64,000 nucleotides of DNA from JAILEN01 sp036723975 (lineage in GTDB: Bacteria; Bacillota; Clostridia; Lachnospirales; Lachnospiraceae), in NCBI GenBank assembly GCA_036723975.1, contig DAIMGJ010000006.1, forward strand, positions 1 to 64,000, given 5' to 3'. Below are positions 61,393-64,000 of the stretch, in pieces (position 1 is the stretch's first letter; each line of letters begins with the position of its first letter). The notes beneath the pieces were generated by a model. It was not told where the DNA came from, ran no database searches, and saw only the letters and a list, made by a program, of their open reading frames with translations. A program made the translations under genes and the position numbers.

Positions 61393-62169
61393 ATGAGTGT
61401 ACAGTTATTAGATAAAACACGTAAGATTGGTAAGTTATTGCATAACAACAATAGTTCAAAAGTTGTCTTTAACGATATCTGCCAGGTCCTTACAGAAATA
61501 TTGGATTCTAATATTTTAGTTATTTCAAAGAAAGGAAAAGCACTTGGTATTTCTCATTCCGAGCATACCGAAGACATTACCGAACTTATGGTTGGCAAAG
61601 TCGGTGGCTTTATCGATCCGGAATTAAACGAGAGATTGCTTTCCATTCTTTCTACAAAAGAAAATGTTAATCTTGCAACATTAGGCTTTGAAAAGACGGA
61701 TATTCATCGCTATGCTGCAATCATTACACCGATTGATATCGCCGGAGAGCGTTTGGGAACACTGTTTGTATATCGTTTCGATCGTCAATACGATATCGAT
61801 GATATTATTCTTTCTGAATACGGTACAACAGTGGTTGGACTTGAAATGATGCGTTCCGTTAACGAAGAGAATGCAGAAGAAAATCGTAAAAAACAGATTG
61901 TGAAATCTGCCATCAATACACTTTCTTTCTCCGAGCAGGAGGCGATTATTCATATTTTTGAAGAGTTGGATGGAAATGAAGGTATTTTAGTTGCTTCCAA
62001 GATTGCAGATCGTGTCGGTATTACAAGATCAGTTATTGTAAATGCACTTCGTAAGTTTGAAAGTGCCGGCGTTATTGAGTCTCGTTCTTCCGGAATGAAG
62101 GGAACTTATATCAAGGTGTTAAATGATGTGGTATTTGATGAGTTGGAATCCCTTAAGAATAACGATTAA
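61393..62169 (+). CDS. codY: GTP-sensing global regulator CodY
   Basis: A repressor of nutrient-starvation genes that responds to GTP and, in Bacillus, branched-chain amino acids. The 258 residues have an N-terminal GAF domain (about 1-155) and a C-terminal winged helix whose recognition segment ASKIADRVGITRSVIVNALRK (201-221) is the family's near-invariant sequence. The GAF ligand loop differs from Bacillus: the position of Arg61, which holds isoleucine, reads Ile here, and Arg43/44 read Lys-Lys. GGAGG precedes the ATG. It is monocistronic, directly ahead of the flagellar operon, as in Bacillus. Confidence 0.95.
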   Translation: MSVQLLDKTRKIGKLLHNNNSSKVVFNDICQVLTEILDSNILVISKKGKALGISHSEHTEDITELMVGKVGGFIDPELNERLLSILSTKENVNLATLGFEKTDIHRYAAIITPIDIAGERLGTLFVYRFDRQYDIDDIILSEYGTTVVGLEMMRSVNEENAEENRKKQIVKSAINTLSFSEQEAIIHIFEELDGNEGILVASKIADRVGITRSVIVNALRKFESAGVIESRSSGMKGTYIKVLNDVVFDELESLKNND

Positions 62170-62212
62170 TCTGCCGATATACCTTTAAAGTATATACAAG
62201 GATGAGTTTTAT

Positions 62213-62249
62213 AAAAGGATTTATAGTTTTTGCTATAAATCCTTTTTTG
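62213..62249 (+). terminator. codY terminator
   Basis: AAAGGATTTATAG pairs perfectly with CTATAAATCCTTT around a TTTTTG loop and runs into T6. Confidence 0.92.
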
Positions 62250-62343
62250 TTTTTCTGAAATCCCCGGGACTGGCCGCATATGAACAAAATCATAAATCTT
62301 GTGGGTGAATGAAATTTAAAACACAATATAATGTAAAAACCAC

Positions 62344-62371
62344 TTGTCTTTTTATAAAATTACTTTATAAT
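62344..62371 (+). promoter_or_regulatory. Flagellar operon promoter (sigma-A type)
   Basis: TTGTCT (62344-62349), 16 bp, perfect TATAAT (62366-62371). No SigD-type TAAA...GCCGATAA pattern was seen ahead of flgB. Confidence 0.65.
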
Positions 62372-62407
62372 ATTAGAAGAGTGGGTTAGTGAAAATAGGA
62401 GGAAACT

Positions 62408-62806
62408 ATGATTAATTCAGATGCATTTTCGTACATCAATGTTATGGATAAAGCGGCAGATGCCAGTTTCAAGCGTGAAACACTAATCGCCAATAACATA
62501 GCAAATGCGGATACCCCCACCTACAAAAGAAAAGATTTGGATTTCCAAAGTGTTTTGGAACATGAACTTCGTACCGGTTGTACAAAATATTCCAACCTTG
62601 ATGGAGTAGTTAAGCATATGGAAACCGCAAATCTTAACCCTAAGGAATATCGCGATTATGAATATTATTCTTATCGAATCGATAAAAATAACGTGGATCC
62701 GGATACGGAAAATGTGGAACTTGCTTCCGAACAGTTGCGTTATCAGGAACTTACCACATCTATTTCTCAGGATTTTTCACACTTTAAAACAGCAATCGGA
62801 AGTTAA
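62408..62806 (+). CDS. flgB: Flagellar basal-body rod protein FlgB
   Basis: A proximal rod component of 132 residues, exported by the flagellar type III system (no Sec signal). The N-terminal rod motif reads ETLIANNIANADTPTYKRKDLDF (about 24-46), and the C-terminal amphipathic helix SEQLRYQELTTSISQDFSHFKTAI closes the rod fold. AGGAGG precedes the ATG. It is the first gene of a flagellar operon that continues past the window. Confidence 0.94.
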   Translation: MINSDAFSYINVMDKAADASFKRETLIANNIANADTPTYKRKDLDFQSVLEHELRTGCTKYSNLDGVVKHMETANLNPKEYRDYEYYSYRIDKNNVDPDTENVELASEQLRYQELTTSISQDFSHFKTAIGS

Positions 62807-62821
62807 TAAAAGGAGGCGTTT

Positions 62822-63268
62822 ATGGGATTGTTTCAATCATTTGATATTGCCGCAAGCGGTATGACAGCACAGCGTTTCCGTATGGATACCATTGCTGAAA
62901 ATATTGCCAATATCAATACTACAAGAGATGAAAACGGCGAACCTTATCGCCGAAAAATCGTTACATTTGAAGAAAAAAACCTTACTGCCATGTCATTTCG
63001 CGACACTTTAAGCTATGTCAATGCTTACAAGGGCAACGGTGTAAAAGTATCCGGCGTTCATGAGGATTATGAAACGGATTTTGTTATGGAATACGATCCG
63101 GCTCATCCGGATGCGGATGAAAACGGATATGTTACTTATCCAAACGTTAATACGGTTACCGAGATGACGAATCTTATTGATGCATCTCGCGGCTATCAGG
63201 CCAACGTGACTGCGTTTAATGCTCTAAAGGCCATGACAAGCCAGGGCATTAGCATCGGCCAATCATAG
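62822..63268 (+). CDS. flgC: Flagellar basal-body rod protein FlgC
   Basis: A proximal rod component of 148 residues. It begins MGLFQSFDIAASGMTAQRFRMDTIAENIANINTTR, the flg_bb_rod signature, and ends with NLIDASRGYQANVTAFNALKAMTSQGISIG, the FlgC C-terminal helix. AAGGAGG precedes the ATG, 15 bp after flgB. Confidence 0.95.
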   Translation: MGLFQSFDIAASGMTAQRFRMDTIAENIANINTTRDENGEPYRRKIVTFEEKNLTAMSFRDTLSYVNAYKGNGVKVSGVHEDYETDFVMEYDPAHPDADENGYVTYPNVNTVTEMTNLIDASRGYQANVTAFNALKAMTSQGISIGQS

Positions 63269-63293
63269 TTTTAGTTAAAAGAACGGAGTTATT

Positions 63294-63608
63294 ATGGATA
63301 TTACAGCCATTACAAACTTATATCAAAGTACACCGGTTAAGGATTCTACCAATACCGTATCCATTCCCACCAACAATTCCGAGGATTTTGATTCGATTTT
63401 TAAATCCGTTATGAATATGGTGGGAGAGACAAATACGTTGCAGAACAAAGCTTCTGCGGAAGAAATCAAATTCGCCTTGGGCGAATCGGATAATACGCAT
63501 GATTTAATGATCGCCCAACAAAAAGCGGGGGTTGCGTTGTCATACACGGTAGCGGTAAGAGATAAATTCTTACAGAGCTATCAGACCATTATGAATATGC
63601 AGATATAA
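63294..63608 (+). CDS. fliE: Flagellar hook-basal body protein FliE
   Basis: A small adaptor between the MS ring and the rod, 104 residues. The C-terminal half carries the family pattern (FALGESDNTHDLMIAQQKAGVALSYTVAVRDKFLQSYQTIMNMQI). The N terminus is Ser/Thr-rich and unstructured. A modest ribosome binding site (AACGGAG) precedes the ATG. A 170-nt hairpin-rich gap separates it from fliF. Confidence 0.92.
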   Translation: MDITAITNLYQSTPVKDSTNTVSIPTNNSEDFDSIFKSVMNMVGETNTLQNKASAEEIKFALGESDNTHDLMIAQQKAGVALSYTVAVRDKFLQSYQTIMNMQI

Positions 63609-63744
63609 AGTAGATGATAAGAAATATAATTTCAAATTTATTTGGAATTATATTTCTATCAGATACTAAAACACATGAGTATTTTTTGAATGTAATGAAA
63701 AAAATACTCATGTGTTCAGAATTACGAAGTAATTCTGTTTATAT
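63603..63744 (+). repeat. Three-hairpin cluster between fliE and fliF
   Basis: Three consecutive stems: GATAAGAAATATAATTT with its near-complement (63616-63660); a perfect ~19-bp stem AACACATGAGTATTTTTT (63670-63716); and CAGAATTAC-GAA-GTAATTCTG (63717-63737). A weak outer ATATAAA/TTTATAT pair closes them. The third stem has a GAA loop like the third hairpin after groEL. None has a terminal U-tract, so termination is not the obvious role. Confidence 0.65.
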
Positions 63745-63779
63745 GTAAATACAGTTTTTAGGTTTAGGAGAGTAGGAAC

Positions 63780-64000
63780 ATGCCTGAACAATTGCAAAAC
63801 ATCATCAACAAAATCAAAGACTGGTGGTCCAAGTATGACGCCAAACAAAAGGCCATGATGATTTCCGCTGTGTCAGTGGTTGTGGTTGCCCTTGTGATTC
63901 TTGGGTTTGTTGTATCACGTCCCACATGGAAGATTTTAGCTACCGTGACCAGTGCTACGGAGGCACAATCTATTCAGTCCATCATGAGTGAAAACAATAT
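63780..64000 (+). CDS. fliF: Flagellar MS-ring protein FliF (N-terminal part, runs off window)
   Basis: The 5' end of the MS-ring gene; 73 codons are visible. The product starts MPEQLQNIINKIKDWWSKYD, with a membrane segment at about 28-47 (ISAVSVVVVALVILGFVVS), followed by a stretch (TWKILATVTSATEAQSIQSIM) that fits the start of the YscJ/FliF ring-building domain. AGGAG precedes the ATG by about 9 nt. The position after fliE is the usual one. The remainder lies beyond the window. Confidence 0.85.
   Translation, partial: MPEQLQNIINKIKDWWSKYDAKQKAMMISAVSVVVVALVILGFVVSRPTWKILATVTSATEAQSIQSIMSENN

Overview
The window looks like a chromosomal core-genome segment of a motile, strictly anaerobic, low-GC Gram-positive bacterium of the Clostridia, most likely a Lachnospiraceae (Roseburia/Butyrivibrio/Eubacterium-like). 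The clues are an AT-rich sequence with strong GGAGG-type ribosome binding sites, a six-gene Rnf complex, CodY, an OhrR very close to the Bacillus protein, a CIRCE-controlled groESL, YloU/YloV-type neighbours, and the order topA-codY-flgB-flgC-fliE-fliF. The genus is inference. No prophage, insertion sequence, CRISPR array or defence island was seen.

Layout. 1-436: two long imperfect hairpins, no gene. 437-8.4 kb: phosphate carrier (minus strand), degenerate GGDEF-EAL protein, ohrR-recJ, a lipase-like hydrolase and pepT. 8.5-16.6 kb: tRNA-Glu, then the translation/ribosome-maturation operon rimP-nusA-rnpM-ylxQ-infB-rbfA-nrnA-truB-ribF. 16.6-20.5 kb: a cell-wall endopeptidase behind a WalR-like box, rpsO with an S15-type three-way-junction leader, and pnp with a hairpin leader. 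20.6-25.3 kb: flavoprotein-cmk-ispH-rpsA-cheR. 25.3-31.6 kb: an RNase H-like exonuclease on the minus strand, then rnfCDGEAB. 31.7-39.7 kb: gdhA, the type II topoisomerase pair parE-parC, and two less-characterised proteins. 39.7-46.4 kb: groESL, then proB-MTHFS-miaB-ruvA-ruvB. 46.4-51.9 kb: zapA, U32 peptidase, ftsW/rodA and a class B PBP. 51.9-61.3 kb: rpmB (minus), then asp23-fakA-recG and comM-dprA-topA. 61.4-64 kb: codY and the start of a flagellar operon (flgB, flgC, fliE, and fliF running off the end).

How it works together. Most genes serve translation, RNA turnover, recombination/topology, envelope growth and energy conservation. Rnf couples ferredoxin oxidation to NAD reduction and ion pumping; gdhA links carbon to ammonium. 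Several local regulatory circuits can be read from the DNA: OhrR on its own promoter, WalR on a D,L-endopeptidase, S15 on its leader, HrcA on groESL, a LexA-like site before parEC, and CodY-like sites before both codY and gdhA.

The least explained part of the window is six long palindromic or multi-hairpin intergenic elements (1-97, ~160-410, 33115-33250, 41704-41849, 56390-56493, 63603-63744). Most lie 3' of genes. Two look like three-hairpin clusters, one of them inside the flagellar operon between fliE and fliF. They are the best candidates for something not yet described, although mobile palindromes or processing/termination signals are the sober explanations.
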